Source: Patescibacteria group bacterium (lineage in GTDB: Bacteria > Patescibacteriota > Minisyncoccia > Minisyncoccales > RBG-13-36-15). From it: a stretch of 42,357 nucleotides of DNA. Below are positions 34,272-42,357 of this stretch, in pieces; position 1 is the first letter of the stretch; each line of letters begins with the position of its first letter. Location of the stretch: the NCBI GenBank assembly GCA_018609195.1, contig JAHCSE010000007.1, positions 1 to 42,357 of the forward strand, given 5' to 3'. The notes under the pieces were generated by a model, which saw nothing but the letters and a program-made list of their open reading frames with translations, did no database searches and was not told the origin of the DNA. The translations under genes were made by a program, and so were the position numbers.

Positions 34272-36305
34272 GCAAAAGTTTTTGAACTTCATTTCAATCC
34301 GAAAGCCAAGGAAGATAAAATCTTCGATAGCTTTTTATTTGAACCAGAAAATATTTTAGAGAGAAGATTGGGAAATTTATATTTAGTAGGAGAGCTTTCG
34401 AATGTTTTACCCCAAAACCTCCAGTTTTTGGAAAGATTAAGTTCTCAAATTAAAAAAGAATACTATAGGGTTTCTGGACGTTCAACTGATTTAGCCCTCA
34501 GAGAAAGCCTAAGAAAGGCCAATGAATTCCTCTCTGCTGAGGCTCAAAAAGGAAATGTCGGTTGGTTGGGAAATTTAAATTTCGCTGCCCTTTCTCTCCA
34601 GAACTCCACCTTCAATTTTACAAAGGTGGGAAGTCTAAAAATTTCCCTTCTGAGATCAGGAGAAGTGTTTGACATCGGAAAGGATTTAGAATTCCAGGAA
34701 ATAGAACCTTATCCTCTAAAGATCTTTGGCAATATTGTTTCTGGAAAGCTGAGCCCGGAAGACAAAATAATAATTTTTACCAAAGATATTTTTGATTTTT
34801 TCTCTAATCAGAATTTAATTGAAGAGATAGCTAAATTGGAAACAATTGAGGAGAAGGGATTAAGTAGATTAGTGAAAAACAAAGAAGATTTTTTTAGAGA
34901 AACATCCGGGGTCTGCCTATTAATTGATTTAAAAGAGGAACCGAAAATTCAAGAAAAAATTACCTTTGGAAAAATTATTCCACTCACCTCTTGGAAAATT
35001 TCCCTCCCAAGGCTTCGACTGAGCAAATTCGTCCTGAGCTCACTGCCGAAGGGCTTAGCCGAACGTCTTTCCAAAATAAAATTTCCGCTTTTTAAATTCC
35101 CGACCTTCAAATTTCCAAAGTTACAAGTGAGTCTTTCCAAGAAATTACTTCTCCCTCTTAAAAACATTTCGAGTCTTAAAAAGGGAATCAAAATCTCAGA
35201 AAATATCAAACTTGTGGTGAGCTTGTTGAACCAAAGAAACTTAATTATAATTTCTGCTTTAATTTTTGTTCTTTTAATTGGGAATTTTATCTTTTCTTTA
35301 GAAAGAGCAAAAGAGATAAAAAGAACGCAATCTATTTTAACCGAGGCCAAATCGAAAATGCTTTTTGCAGAAAATGCCTTTATTTTCAAAGATGAAGAAA
35401 GGGCAAATCTTCTTTATCAAGAAGCTTTGCAGAAAATCCTACCTCAGGTTAAACAAGGAAGAGTGCTAGAAAAAGAAGTTTCCCAATTGAAAAAAGAAAT
35501 TGAGGAAAAGCTTTTTCTTCTTAACAAATTAGAGCAAATCGCAGAACCTGAAATTTTATTTGACTTTCAAGGTCTTAATTTTATTCCTCAGAAAATGGTC
35601 GTACTTCGAGAAAAACTCTATTTTTTTAGCCCGGTCTTAAAAAATTTTTATCAATTCTCAATCTCAGAAAAAAAGGGGGTTTTTATCGAAACTGATCAGA
35701 AACTCAGCCTAGCCGCCCCTATTGAAAACAAACAAATTTTATTTTATTCAAGGCCTGATGTATTGTTCTTTTTTGAAGATAATCAACTGAGAAAGGATGT
35801 TTCATTGAAAATTCCCTATCCCAATTTTTATTTCAATAGTTTTACAAATTTTCAATCAAATCTTTACTTTTTAGACAGTAAAAAAGGAGAAATTATAAAA
35901 TACGTACTCAAGGAAATAGAGGAACTTTCTGGTAATCTTTGGCTCAGCTCCAAAACACAAAAACCAGTGGGAGCGAAATCTTTAGCTGTTGATGGCTCTA
36001 TCTGGATTTTAAACGGGGATAATTCAATTGATCTCTATTATACGGGTCAATATCAAGAGAGCTTAACTTTAGATTTTTTTCCTTATCCCAAAAATTTTTC
36101 AAAAATATTAGCTTTTCCAAATCTGCCTTATCTTTGGCTTTTGGAACCTATTCAAAAAAGAATAGTTATTTTAAATAAATCCGGCCAGGTTATCAAACAA
36201 TTCCAATCTAATCAATTCGACAACTTAAAAGATTTCACGGTTTCGGCAGATGGCAAAACACTTTATCTTCTAAACGGCTTAAAACTCTATCAAATTAAAT
36301 TTTAA
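34269..36305 (+). CDS. PP2C/SpoIIE-like phosphatase-fold N-terminus, one TM, C-terminal propeller-like extracytoplasmic region
   Basis: LYLVGELSNVLPQ...GNLNFAALSLQNSTFNFTKVGSLKISLLRSGEV; TM IIISALIFVLLIGNFIF. TTG start at 34269 proposed; the ORF opens at 34038. Confidence 0.6.
   Translation: MAKVFELHFNPKAKEDKIFDSFLFEPENILERRLGNLYLVGELSNVLPQNLQFLERLSSQIKKEYYRVSGRSTDLALRESLRKANEFLSAEAQKGNVGWLGNLNFAALSLQNSTFNFTKVGSLKISLLRSGEVFDIGKDLEFQEIEPYPLKIFGNIVSGKLSPEDKIIIFTKDIFDFFSNQNLIEEIAKLETIEEKGLSRLVKNKEDFFRETSGVCLLIDLKEEPKIQEKITFGKIIPLTSWKISLPRLRLSKFVLSSLPKGLAERLSKIKFPLFKFPTFKFPKLQVSLSKKLLLPLKNISSLKKGIKISENIKLVVSLLNQRNLIIISALIFVLLIGNFIFSLERAKEIKRTQSILTEAKSKMLFAENAFIFKDEERANLLYQEALQKILPQVKQGRVLEKEVSQLKKEIEEKLFLLNKLEQIAEPEILFDFQGLNFIPQKMVVLREKLYFFSPVLKNFYQFSISEKKGVFIETDQKLSLAAPIENKQILFYSRPDVLFFFEDNQLRKDVSLKIPYPNFYFNSFTNFQSNLYFLDSKKGEIIKYVLKEIEELSGNLWLSSKTQKPVGAKSLAVDGSIWILNGDNSIDLYYTGQYQESLTLDFFPYPKNFSKILAFPNLPYLWLLEPIQKRIVILNKSGQVIKQFQSNQFDNLKDFTVSADGKTLYLLNGLKLYQIKF
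35011..35065. repeat. Palindromic insert (CTTCGACTGAGC family) in frame in the phosphatase-like gene
   Basis: ggcttcgactgagcaaattcgtcctgagctcactgccgaagggcttagccgaacg; shares a 14-mer with 20566. Confidence 0.75.
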
Positions 36306-36353
36306 AGGACAACTGAACGAGGAAATAACATATACGAGGTTCCGCCTCAATGC

Positions 36354-37292
36354 CTATCTCTTACGGACTGCCTTTTTGGTAAAGCTATTTCCGGCAGGCT
36401 TTTTGGATTTTGAAACGACTTTTTCATTAATTTTCTTGACCGCTTCTAAAATTTCGACTTTTATGTTTAAATCGCTTGAGCAGAAAGTTAAAAAGGCAGA
36501 AAGATCCTTGGGCAGGCATTCATCCTGAAACCCAAATTTTAAAAAATCATGTCGACACCACATATCAGTTTTTTTATCCAAACTAAATTTTACTATTGTT
36601 TTGGGGTCAGCACCCAATCTTTCGCAAATTGCTTTCATTTGATTGAAAAGGGAGATTTTGGTGGCAAAGAGACAATTTGAGGTATATTTTATCATTTCCG
36701 CTGTGCTCGGGGTGGTTTTTAGAATTTCATATTTTTTTCCTGCTCTTTTTCCAAGATCGCGATAGAGCTTTTCCAGTATTCTGCCGGCTTTGAAGTCAGA
36801 CTGGCCAATTATTATTGGACACTCTCCGCTTTCAAAATCTTCTTTGGAAGATTCACTTCTTAAAAATTCTGGATTGAAACAAATTCCATAATCTTTGCCT
36901 AAAACTTTTTTCCCCGCTTTTTTGAACCTTCTGATTAACTTTTCGGTGCGGCCTGGCAAAACCGTGCTTTTTATAACAAGAAGATGATAAGAGGGCTTTT
37001 CGACCAAGTATTTAATGAACTTGGCAAAAGTTGACTCTATAATCGAGCCGTCAAATCGATTGTTTATGGTAGGGGTGGGAAGAGTAAAGAAAGAAATGTC
37101 AGAGTTTAAAATTGCCTCTTTCAAATTGAGGACAGTTGAGCCAAATCGAGTAAGACCTCTTAATCTATTTTCATCAATATCAAAAAAGATAACAGGAAAA
37201 CCGTATTTGGCAAAAACTTTTCCGATGGCTTGACCCACAATCCCGCTGCCAATGATTGAGATTCTTGAATTTTCTGTAATTAACGCTTTCAT
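36354..37292 (-). CDS. UDP-glucose/GDP-mannose dehydrogenase-like protein, short form (312 aa)
   Basis: GSGIVGQAIGKVFAKYG Rossmann, VIKSTVLPGRTE, CFNPEFLRS, catalytic-Cys context GFQDECLPKD; ends before the usual C-terminal domain. Confidence 0.85.
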   Translation of the reverse strand: MKALITENSRISIIGSGIVGQAIGKVFAKYGFPVIFFDIDENRLRGLTRFGSTVLNLKEAILNSDISFFTLPTPTINNRFDGSIIESTFAKFIKYLVEKPSYHLLVIKSTVLPGRTEKLIRRFKKAGKKVLGKDYGICFNPEFLRSESSKEDFESGECPIIIGQSDFKAGRILEKLYRDLGKRAGKKYEILKTTPSTAEMIKYTSNCLFATKISLFNQMKAICERLGADPKTIVKFSLDKKTDMWCRHDFLKFGFQDECLPKDLSAFLTFCSSDLNIKVEILEAVKKINEKVVSKSKKPAGNSFTKKAVRKR

Positions 37293-37443
37293 AAAATCAC
37301 TTGATTTTTAAATTCATTAAAAAAACACCTATCACTGAATCTTTTTGCTTAAGAGCCGGAAAAGACAGCTTACTAGATGCGTTTAATTGGTTGGGAATTG
37401 GATTTAATTGTTAACACGTATATTACAATAGCAAGAATAAATG

Positions 37444-38688
37444 TCAAGTGGAATCATTCTCTCCACTATCAGTGCTTCCACTATCATTATTGTTATTAGC
37501 TTCCTCGTCCACGCCAGAGTTTGAAGAATCATCATCAGGCAGATTACTTGAATCGTCTTCAGGAATAGTAGTTGGTTCTGAAAGAGTTTCTTCATCGCCC
37601 GAACTATTGCTCTCTGAACCATTCTCATTAGAATTATTATCTGTTATTTCTTCATTGGTAGATTCTTCAGTTCCTATTATTTCTGGAATATTATCTTCCT
37701 CTATTGTTTCCTCATTAGTTACTTCCTCCTCAGCGCTTATCTCATCTTCCTCAGAATCGCCATTTGTTATTTCTTCCTCTTGATTTCCCCCTTCAGAACC
37801 ATCATTTATTGTTCCATCAGTCGATGTTTCTTCACTTGAGATTTCTTCGTCAGAATTATCACTTACTATTTCTTCATTGACTTCCTCTTCAAGATTATCA
37901 TTTATTGTTTCTTCTTCAGTTACTTCTTCTTGAACGGGTATTTCTTCAGTAATTGTTTCTTGATTAGAATTGTCAGTTATTATTTCTTCATCGATTACTG
38001 GCTCTTCAGAAATAAAATGGGGATTATCGCCGGGATTCGACGAAGTTGAAGCAAAATAACTTTCTATTTCTTCCTGGTCAAAAAAACCTGAAGAGGGATT
38101 AAGGAAATTGGTCTGCCAGCCTTCAAAGACAAATTTTATCTGGCAGATTTTATTTTGAAAACTTGAACTATCAGGTAAAGACACTTTAAAATGCCAGGTA
38201 TCAATACCGGGCGGATCAATTATTTCCATGGCTGAAAGATTGAACCCCATCAAGCCCCTATTATATTTCTCTCCTCCCTCTAAATCAGCGACTAGTTCGA
38301 GGGTATTGCAGAAATCATCATCGCCTAAAATTTTCTCTGTCTCAACAGTGTATTGAAAAGAGAGTGTACCGTCATTTCTTACGTGAATGACCCGATTAAC
38401 CTCATCTCCTGGCTCTAAATTGAGCGTTTTTTGTAAGGGGACAAAATTATCCTGGCCAGAGCTCAAAGAAAAATCCAAAGCTCCAGCTGAAAGAATATTT
38501 CCTTCTGAGGTTTCAAGATCAGAAAAATTAGCCAGCGTTCCGCCAATAGCCAAAAGCCCGGTCCAGTTAAGGCCGATAATAATTAATAAACAGATAATTT
38601 TTATTGGCGCCTTATTCATAAAATATCTTGAAGAGGGGGTTTTTATCTTTAATTTTTCTGGCGGTATGATATCAAAAAATTTTTCCAT
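37444..38688 (-). CDS. SipW-dependent (TasA/camelysin-like) secreted protein with ~180-aa acidic low-complexity tail
   Basis: GLLAIGGTLANFSDLETSEGNILSAGALDFSLSSG; tail rich in E/D/S/T/N. Confidence 0.8.
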   Translation of the reverse strand: MEKFFDIIPPEKLKIKTPSSRYFMNKAPIKIICLLIIIGLNWTGLLAIGGTLANFSDLETSEGNILSAGALDFSLSSGQDNFVPLQKTLNLEPGDEVNRVIHVRNDGTLSFQYTVETEKILGDDDFCNTLELVADLEGGEKYNRGLMGFNLSAMEIIDPPGIDTWHFKVSLPDSSSFQNKICQIKFVFEGWQTNFLNPSSGFFDQEEIESYFASTSSNPGDNPHFISEEPVIDEEIITDNSNQETITEEIPVQEEVTEEETINDNLEEEVNEEIVSDNSDEEISSEETSTDGTINDGSEGGNQEEEITNGDSEEDEISAEEEVTNEETIEEDNIPEIIGTEESTNEEITDNNSNENGSESNSSGDEETLSEPTTIPEDDSSNLPDDDSSNSGVDEEANNNNDSGSTDSGENDST

Positions 38689-38724
38689 AATAAACGAATT
38701 AAAAATAAAGCAATAATTGTCCTA

Positions 38725-39240
38725 TTAGGTTTTTCTTTGCTCTTTCTTTTTTTTCACTTCTTTAAAAATTTTTTTAATTTCATCAAAAATAATGACGGCA
38801 GCTGGGATAATAATTATGGAAGCAAATCCTAAAGGTTTTTTGGCAAAATCCACGGCATAACCAAGATAAGGGACAGAAAATAAAATTTTGCCTATTACCT
38901 CGTCTTTTACTACTTTTCTCGCGTCTGGATCTTCATTAGCATCGCCTTTAGTAATATAAAAAGTCCCGCCTTCGCTAACTTCTAAATCAACAATTCGATG
39001 GCTGATTAGTTCTTGCCGCTTTTTTGGATTTACAAAAGTGATAACATCATTAATTTGGTAATCATCTATCGGTTTCACTATTACCACGCTCCCCATTTTA
39101 ATTGCAGGTTCCATGGAACCTGACTGAACAACCAGCAATTTATAATTACCGGTAATCGGAAAAACTGAAACAACCAGCAAAACCGCAATTGCGGCAATAG
39201 ACGCAATGAAAATATAATAAATAATTTTAAATAATTTCAT
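38725..39240 (-). CDS. Type I signal peptidase, SipW-like
   Basis: VVQSGSMEPAIKMGSVVIVKP, ISHRIVDLE, KGDANEDPDARKV; start taken as MKLFKIIYY. Confidence 0.9.
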   Translation of the reverse strand: MKLFKIIYYIFIASIAAIAVLLVVSVFPITGNYKLLVVQSGSMEPAIKMGSVVIVKPIDDYQINDVITFVNPKKRQELISHRIVDLEVSEGGTFYITKGDANEDPDARKVVKDEVIGKILFSVPYLGYAVDFAKKPLGFASIIIIPAAVIIFDEIKKIFKEVKKKKEQRKT

Positions 39241-39288
39241 ATTTTTTAAAACCTTTACAGGCTGCCCCAAACCGCCCACAAGGATTTA

Positions 39289-39315
39289 TCCTCCGAAGCT
39301 TTTAGCGAAGGAGGA
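39289..39315 (+). repeat. Short palindromic element, GCGAAGGAGGA family
   Basis: TCCTCC-GAA-GCTTTTAGC-GAA-GGAGGA. Confidence 0.8.
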
Positions 39316-39370
39316 AAAGACGTTGAGGCAACCGAAAAGACTTCAAACATTACAGAATCAATGCTTATTA

Positions 39371-40138
39371 TTAGAGCTGGACATCTGAACACTCAAAATC
39401 AGGATTGTTTCTGACCTGCTCACCAAAGAGTACCACGTTAGCGGTAAAGGAATCTGTCTGCACCTCGTCTCCCATACCAGAACCATCACAGGTAACCACA
39501 CCAGTCGTGTTATTGACTGTTTGCGTTCCTGCACACCAGGTCAACGCTATATTTCTGGTAACATTTGGCACGAGCTCGGAAGTATCTGTAGAATTCGAAT
39601 CAAATATAACCACATAGGTTATATCGAAAAATGAATCCACAGCAAAGTTACCATTTGTGAGAAGCGCAGGCTCGTTGTTGCTCGTAGGATCGTAGACTTG
39701 ATTGCCGTTAAGATCCTCCCATGCAAACAAGTCTATGTTCTTAGACATTTCTCCAACAACTGAAGTGGTATCGCCAACTGCTGTTTCAGGTCCAGTCAGG
39801 ACGTTCTCTAAGTCAACCTTGTCATCGAGAAGCAAACAGGCGTACGCAGAATTCTTGGCAACATGCAGACTTATATGCCTTGTTCCATAATCTCCGGGCT
39901 TGATGTCATCAAACACGAAAAACTTCTCGCTCGTCAGGTCTTTGGCAGGGAAATTAGTACCGAGAAGGTCTGTCCCATTATATGAGGAACCATTACTATC
40001 TACAGTAATGTCAATACTCCCTGCGGTAATAATGTTTCCAGTTGAAGTCTCCGTATCATTGAAGAATGCAATCGTACCTCCAGCAACAACACCAGCAGCA
40101 ATCCCTATAATGCTTAAACTAATCAGGATTTTTTTCAT
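39371..40138 (-). CDS. TasA/camelysin-like secreted protein, paralog 2
   Basis: MKKILISLSIIGIAAGVVAGGTIAFFNDTETSTGNIITAGSIDITVD. Confidence 0.85.
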   Translation of the reverse strand: MKKILISLSIIGIAAGVVAGGTIAFFNDTETSTGNIITAGSIDITVDSNGSSYNGTDLLGTNFPAKDLTSEKFFVFDDIKPGDYGTRHISLHVAKNSAYACLLLDDKVDLENVLTGPETAVGDTTSVVGEMSKNIDLFAWEDLNGNQVYDPTSNNEPALLTNGNFAVDSFFDITYVVIFDSNSTDTSELVPNVTRNIALTWCAGTQTVNNTTGVVTCDGSGMGDEVQTDSFTANVVLFGEQVRNNPDFECSDVQL

Positions 40139-40220
40139 GGTAGTTAGTTATCCCTCCCCCACCATTCTTCTTAAGAATGGTGGGAAAAGAGAAAACTTAA
40201 ATCAATCAATTCAGTAAAGG

Positions 40221-41084
40221 TTAGCTGCCACAAACAAAGTTTTCGTTGTTTCGTGACTGAACCGCAGTAAAGGACATATCGCCCATTAAGCTATCTGACT
40301 GAGAAGCATTGTTTACAGATACACCATTACAGATAAATCCAGGGCCCTGTAATCCACCTGGATTTATAGGAAGGCCAGAACCATTTTGTGGGACTGGATT
40401 ACTGAAGTCGAAGCTACCGAAGCAAAATGCCTTGCCGATGTATTTGATTGTATCTCCTCCAGGGAATGGATCACCAATTTTCAGTGGATCGAATAAGTTA
40501 AACCTTGAGTCAACGATTGGGAATGTCTGTCCTGTGTTATTAACAACACCACGTGGAAGGTCGCTTGGAGTTCCTCTGAGCGCTATTTCCTCGCCGACTT
40601 CCAGTACATTATCTCCATCGTCTGCCCAGAAGATAAACTGAAGTTCTTTACCTAACTCACCGTTCCAGTCATCACCTATTGCACAGTTACGATCATCTCC
40701 AACCTCTGGCTCTGTACAAGTAACATCAGAATCCTTGGTGATAGTCAGGTTAGCACACACCCAGGAAGGATTGTTATCAACATGGATGCTAATTGTATCT
40801 TCTTCCCAGTCTCCAGGCTTTAAGTCGGTGTAGTTAAAGAAGAGATATTTACCACCTCCTGATGGTCCCTGACCATCACTAAGATCTGCTAGAGTCCAAG
40901 TAAAGTCGCTTTGCGCTACACCATTGAACCATGCAGTGTTATCAATCTTCAAGTCAATTGAACCTGCGGTGAAGGTGTTTCCTGTTGAAGTTTCTGTGTC
41001 GCTGAAGAAAGCAACAGTTCCACCAACAACAACAGCAGCGGCTAAAGCGATTACGCTCAAACTAATTAGGATTTTCTTGTTCAT
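40221..41084 (-). CDS. TasA/camelysin-like secreted protein, paralog 1
   Basis: MNKKILISLSVIALAAAVVVGGTVAFFSDTETSTGNTFTAGSIDLKID. Confidence 0.85.
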   Translation of the reverse strand: MNKKILISLSVIALAAAVVVGGTVAFFSDTETSTGNTFTAGSIDLKIDNTAWFNGVAQSDFTWTLADLSDGQGPSGGGKYLFFNYTDLKPGDWEEDTISIHVDNNPSWVCANLTITKDSDVTCTEPEVGDDRNCAIGDDWNGELGKELQFIFWADDGDNVLEVGEEIALRGTPSDLPRGVVNNTGQTFPIVDSRFNLFDPLKIGDPFPGGDTIKYIGKAFCFGSFDFSNPVPQNGSGLPINPGGLQGPGFICNGVSVNNASQSDSLMGDMSFTAVQSRNNENFVCGS

Positions 41085-41113
41085 TGTTTTTTTGTTTAAT
41101 ATTAATTGTTACT

Positions 41114-41217
41114 TAAGTGGCTCGCCTTAGGTCCCTCCTACGCTGAAGCCTAAGGACTTCACCCTGTCTATCCTTCAAAAGCTTTTGGCGAAGGAGGACT
41201 TAGGGTAAGCCACTTCT
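41114..41217. repeat. ~100-nt composite palindrome in the leader of the first TasA-like gene
   Basis: AAGTGGCT...AGCCACTT arms; contains tccttcaaaagcttttggcgaaggagga at 41171-41198. Confidence 0.8.
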
Positions 41218-41235
41218 TGATCGACCTTTGCTCCC

Positions 41236-41271
41236 TGCCCCGTAGGATATTGAAAATATTCCTGTGGGGCA
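41236..41271. repeat. Hairpin with symmetric GT/GT internal loop
   Basis: TGCCCC-GT-AGGATATT-gaa-AATATTCCT-GT-GGGGCA. Confidence 0.85.
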
Positions 41272-41344
41272 AATAAAAATGGAGCCCAAGCTTTAACCCA
41301 TAAAAATTACGAGCTAAAACCTGAACTCCTTTCTTGAAAAAACA

Positions 41345-41371
41345 AAAACTTCTCCAGAAGAGGAAGTTTTT
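41345..41371. terminator. Terminator-like hairpin upstream of the TasA cluster
   Basis: aaaaacttctccagaagaggaagttttt. Confidence 0.6.
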
Positions 41372-41513
41372 GCTGAGGAATTATGTTGACCTGACACAAA
41401 AACAGCACTACTTCCTTATCTCGTTCCTCCGCGAGATAGATTTTTGTATGTCATTATATTATTATTAAATAAAGAGAGAGTCAAGAAAGAGTTATCCACA
41501 CCCTGTGAGAAAC

Positions 41514-41603
41514 TTTCTTTGGGCTCCCAAGTCAGGGAGGAATTCCATACCCTATAGGAGAGAAATCTCGCTACTGGGTTTACTAACTGGGCGCCCAAAG
41601 AAA
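41514..41603. repeat. 90-bp element with 11-bp terminal inverted repeats
   Basis: tttctttgggc ... gcccaaagaaa. Confidence 0.7.
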
Positions 41604-41651
41604 ATCTCCCTTGTCCGCCTAAATTTTACAAGATAAATTTTGGCGGGCTTA

Positions 41652-41800
41652 TAAAAATAAAAAAACACAGTCAAAAACTGTGTCAACAAAAAAACCACCT
41701 CCTTTCCTCTCTCCGACTCGGTTCTGTTTTCTGAGATCTCCTTTCATTATCTGAAAATTTCTCTCCTCTATCCCTCCTTGGTGGTTTAATGTTTTCAATA
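41652..41800 (-). ncRNA. Candidate purine-rich small RNA with promoter and intrinsic terminator
   Basis: Promoter TTGACA-16-TATATT at 41831-41804 (minus); AAACCACC...GGTGGTTT closing stem; terminator ACACAG-TTTTTGA-CTGTGT plus T-run. Confidence 0.45.
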
Positions 41801-41803
41801 ATA

Positions 41804-41831
41804 AATATAACAGACTAAGAAACTCTGTCAA
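41804..41831 (-). promoter_or_regulatory. Sigma-70-type promoter TTGACA-16 nt-TATATT
   Basis: Minus strand TTGACAGAGTTTCTTAGTCTGTTATATT. Confidence 0.7.
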
Positions 41832-41857
41832 GGATCTAAAATGTCCTACCTTTTGTC

Positions 41858-42316
41858 CTACTTCAGCTCAACTTTGGCTCCTGCTGTCTCTAATTTCTTT
41901 TTTATTTCCTCTGCCTCTTCTTTTTTGGCATTTTCTTTTACCATCTGAGGAGAACTGGCAGCTGCATCAACTAAATCTTTTGCTTCCTTTAAACCCTTTC
42001 CCGTAACATCCCGGACAACTTTAATCACTTCAATTTTCTTATCTCCAACTTCTTTCAGCTCAATATTGAAAACAGTCTTTTCTTCTGCGGCGGGAGCGGC
42101 CCCCTCAGCTCCTGTGACTGCAGTAGGGGCGGCTACAACCTGAGCTTGAGCGGTCACCCCAAACTTCTTTTCCAAAATCTTCACTAACTCTGCCAAATCC
42201 AAAACCGAAAGTTTTTCAATTTTTTCAACAAGATCTTTAAACTTCTCTGGAACTACTACTTTTTTCTCTGTTTTCGCAGATTTTTCGGAGTCTATTTTTT
42301 CTTTTTTTTCTGCCAT
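41858..42316 (-). CDS. rplL: 50S ribosomal protein L7/L12
   Basis: [74 protein letters not shown]. Confidence 0.96.
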   Translation of the reverse strand: MAEKKEKIDSEKSAKTEKKVVVPEKFKDLVEKIEKLSVLDLAELVKILEKKFGVTAQAQVVAAPTAVTGAEGAAPAAEEKTVFNIELKEVGDKKIEVIKVVRDVTGKGLKEAKDLVDAAASSPQMVKENAKKEEAEEIKKKLETAGAKVELK

Positions 42317-42357
42317 ATTAATGATTAATTATTTGATTAACTATTGATTGACCTTTA

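Noticed and set aside
34933-35389. 146-aa minus-strand ORF (34949..35389) inside the phosphatase-like gene
   Set aside because: Antisense to a long continuous coding frame; no independent signals.
37448-37783. 111-aa plus-strand ORF rich in Ser/Leu
   Set aside because: Antisense of the acidic repeat tail; mirrors its codon pattern.
41416-41831. Two 60-aa minus-strand ORFs (41416..41598 and 41649..41831)
   Set aside because: One covers an inverted-repeat element, the other runs through an intrinsic terminator; no good start context or domain.
1-42357. CRISPR array, prophage or classic IS element
   Set aside because: No regularly spaced repeat-spacer pattern, no phage structural genes and no transposase or integrase ORF seen.

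Overview
AT-rich bacterial chromosome segment. Gene content and style (streamlined dcw cluster, GtrA pair, membrane-anchored Clp ATPase, SipW/TasA-type secreted proteins, many short hairpin repeats) suggest a Candidate Phyla Radiation / Patescibacteria (Parcubacteria-like) genome; this is inference, as no marker tree was run. Standard genetic code fits. Housekeeping genes: engB, dnaX, cysS, dnaB, recR, rplU, rmuC, fabF, mraZ-rsmH-ftsL-like-PBP-murF-like, rplL, plus tRNA-Gln(TTG), tRNA-Glu(CTC) and tRNA-Val(CAC). Accessory or unusual content: (1) a GIY-YIG ORF lying between a split duplicate of the tRNA-Gln 5' half and the intact tRNA-Gln, with the ORF stop codon supplied by the tRNA; (2) a ~65-bp intergenic repeat, three clear copies in convergent gene gaps; (3) short imperfect palindromes with a shared architecture, several inserted in frame in conserved genes; (4) heptanucleotide repeats in cysS, rsmH and a P-type ATPase gene; (5) a predicted regulator joining sigma region 4 to an alpha-CTD-like C-terminus; (6) a four-gene TasA/SipW-like export cluster with an acidic-tailed member; (7) an AMP-ligase/ACP/PlsC fusion next to acpS; (8) small transcription units missing from the ORF track (51-aa ORF, 50-aa zinc ribbon, purine-rich ncRNA candidate); (9) a P-type ATPase with DKTLTLT/TGEW motifs and a MurF-like protein with a degenerate P-loop. 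All calls come from reading the sequence by eye; no database search was run.
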